A stretch of 64,000 bases of DNA, from the NCBI RefSeq assembly GCF_913777145.1, contig NZ_CAJYPS010000004.1:1-64000 (forward strand), in the 5' to 3' direction. The notes beneath the pieces are model-generated. The model worked only from the letters and a program-made list of their open reading frames with translations. It was not told where the DNA came from and did no database searches. The DNA comes from an uncultured Roseateles sp. GTDB lineage: Bacteria; Pseudomonadota; Gammaproteobacteria; Burkholderiales; Burkholderiaceae_C. Positions 62,726 to 64,000 of the stretch are shown here, piece by piece (position 1 is the first letter of the stretch; each line of letters opens with the position of its first letter). Position numbers and translations under genes: made by a program.

Positions 62726-63619
62726 ATGCCCCATCCCGACGCCCACGACCACGGCCTGCCCCAAGATCTGCAGCGCCTGCAGCAGCAGTTCCAGCAGCGC
62801 CGCCGGCTGTTGCGCCAGCTGCTGGGCGGTGGCGCCGGCACGCTGGTGGGCGGTGGCCTGTTGCTGAGCGGTTGCGGCGGGGGCGGCTCGGCCGATGCGT
62901 CCACCGGCAGCACCTCGTCCGGCTCCAGCTCCAGTGGTAATTCCAGCAGCAGTTCGGGCAGCACCGCCAGCTGCACGCTGATCCCCGAGGAGACCGCCGG
63001 CCCCTACCCGGGTGACGGCTCCAACAGCGGCGGCAGCGGCGGCATCGCCAATGCGCTGGCGCTCAGCGGCATCGTGCGCAGCGACATCCGCGCCAGCATC
63101 GCAGGCGCCAGCGGCGTGGCCACCGGCGTGCCGCTGCAGGTGGTGCTGGAGCTGGTGAACACCAACGGCGCCTGCGCCGACCTGGCCGGCTATGCGATCT
63201 ACCTGTGGCACTGCGATGCGCAGGGCCGCTACTCCATGTACTCCAGCGGCGTGACCGCCGAGAACTACCTGCGCGGCGTGCAGGTCACCGGCAGCGACGG
63301 CACGGCCAGCTTCACCACCATCTACCCCGGCTGCTACGCTGGCCGCATGCCGCACATCCATTTCGAGGTGTATCGCAGCGCGAGCACCGCCACCAGCTGG
63401 AGCAACAAGCTGCGCACCTCGCAGCTGGCCTTCCCCACCGACATCAGCAGCGCGGTCTACGCGAGCAGCGGCTACGGCAACAGTGCGGCCAACGCGGCGG
63501 CCATCAGCTTTGCGAGCGACAACGTGTTCAGCGATGGCGTCGGCACGCAGCTGGCCACGCTGAGCGGCTCGGTCAGCGCGGGCTATGTGGCCCGGCTGCA
63601 GGTCGGCATCTCGGTCTGA
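62726..63619 (+). CDS. Tat-exported lipoprotein with intradiol dioxygenase-like domain
   Basis: A 297-residue protein. The N-terminus has RRRLLRQLL (twin-Arg-like), a hydrophobic stretch and lipobox LSGC with C50, then a Gly/Ser-rich linker (about 51-82). The domain (about 83-297) resembles the protocatechuate 3,4-dioxygenase fold: ETAGPYPG, the ligand region IYLWHCDAQGRYSMY (Tyr) and MPHIHFEVY (two His). The Fe(III) ligands Tyr-Tyr-His-His appear available. Extracytoplasmic intradiol-like proteins are common but rarely characterised, and aromatic ring cleavage is unproven. A regulator gene follows after 2 bp. Confidence 0.8.
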   Translation: MPHPDAHDHGLPQDLQRLQQQFQQRRRLLRQLLGGGAGTLVGGGLLLSGCGGGGSADASTGSTSSGSSSSGNSSSSSGSTASCTLIPEETAGPYPGDGSNSGGSGGIANALALSGIVRSDIRASIAGASGVATGVPLQVVLELVNTNGACADLAGYAIYLWHCDAQGRYSMYSSGVTAENYLRGVQVTGSDGTASFTTIYPGCYAGRMPHIHFEVYRSASTATSWSNKLRTSQLAFPTDISSAVYASSGYGNSAANAAAISFASDNVFSDGVGTQLATLSGSVSAGYVARLQVGISV

Positions 63620-63621
63620 GC

Positions 63622-64000
63622 ATGGGCATGCACTGTCTGGTGGTGGACGACGATGCGGAGATACGCAGCAGCCTGGTCAGCTATCTGCAGGGCTTTGGCT
63701 GGCGGGTCAGCACCGCCGCCGACGGCCAGGCCATGCGCCGCCAGCTGGCCGCGGCCCGCTTCGACGCGCTGGTGCTGGACCTGATGCTGCCGGGCGAGGA
63801 TGGCCTGGCGCTGCTGCGCTGGCTGCAGACCCAGGCGGAGGCGCCGCCGGTGCTGATGCTGACCGCACGCGGCGACACCACCAGCCGCATCGTGGGCCTG
63901 GAGCTGGGCGCCGACGACTACCTGCCCAAGCCCTTCGAGCCGCGCGAGCTGGTCGCGCGGCTGCAGGCGCTGGTGCGGCGCGCCACCAAGGGCAGTGCGG
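63622..64000 (+). CDS. OmpR-family response regulator (5' part, runs off the window)
   Basis: The first 126 residues are present. The receiver has CLVVDDDAEIRSSLVSYL, phosphoacceptor Asp in LVLDLMLPGEDG, LMLTARGD and the Lys in YLPKPFEPREL, followed by the linker to a presumed winged-helix domain. ATG 63622 is 2 bp after the dioxygenase-like gene; ATG 63628 would be an equally good start. The close spacing suggests cotranscription with that gene, and a sensor kinase is expected just beyond the window. Confidence 0.85.
   Translation, partial: MGMHCLVVDDDAEIRSSLVSYLQGFGWRVSTAADGQAMRRQLAAARFDALVLDLMLPGEDGLALLRWLQTQAEAPPVLMLTARGDTTSRIVGLELGADDYLPKPFEPRELVARLQALVRRATKGSA

Noticed and set aside
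1..64000. CRISPR array, prophage, insertion sequence or integrative element
   Set aside because: No spaced identical repeats, transposase, integrase, phage structural genes or attachment-site duplication were seen, and composition is even throughout.
1..64000. tRNA, rRNA or riboswitch
   Set aside because: No cloverleaf-like sequence with a TTCGA arm and no recognised riboswitch core was found by reading; a covariance-model scan would be needed to exclude a divergent one.

Overview
The window is about 70% G+C and reads as one chromosomal segment of a betaproteobacterium of the order Burkholderiales, probably the Roseateles/Mitsuaria/Rubrivivax side of that order (inference). Supporting marks are a single-cysteine DksA followed by a STAS-type protein and hslVU, a long corC-lnt-glyQ-glyS-gmhB-plsC operon, a LiuR-like MerR regulator and many chemoreceptors. 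I see no tRNA or rRNA gene, insertion sequence, prophage or CRISPR array.

Layout. 1-5130: tail of an AhpD-family protein, a periplasmic serine hydrolase, a chemoreceptor and an EAL phosphodiesterase. 5480-14703: a signalling block with a three-gene diguanylate cyclase operon, a NarL-type regulator, a receiver plus hybrid kinase operon and a divergent OmpR-type regulator. 14705-18473: a YbdK-like ligase, a cation:proton antiporter, a MarR regulator and a Pal lipoprotein. 18801-24810: a CheW/chemoreceptor pair, then a branched-chain-type ABC transporter in which LivM and LivG are fused and no binding protein is present. 24838-33606: small redox and detoxification genes (methyltransferase, GST, AhpD-like, SDR, alpha/beta hydrolase, pirin, AzoR), two LysR regulators, a TonB-domain protein and a MerR regulator. 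33660-42740: a metallo-hydrolase, then a seven-gene leftward housekeeping operon. 42857-48629: a CobW GTPase, dksA, a STAS protein and hslVU. 48640-58296: a LuxR-type regulator, a two-component system overlapping a 1854-residue three-enzyme fusion, and coaX. 58403-64000: a chemoreceptor, a PilJ-domain secreted protein, a PP2C/kinase fusion, an intradiol-dioxygenase-like lipoprotein and the start of a response regulator.

The best candidates for something undescribed are these. (1) The two-component system at 49502-52009 is coupled by a 59-bp overlap to a single protein carrying a GMC oxidoreductase, an alpha/beta hydrolase with Cys in place of the nucleophilic Ser, and a PhoD-like metallophosphatase. 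(2) In four convergent gene pairs both stop codons lie inside the arms of one short hairpin; three of these share a CTGAGC/GCTCAG stem. (3) A GAF/helical/diguanylate-cyclase operon has 4-bp overlaps throughout. (4) The GmhB-like protein lacks two catalytic aspartates.
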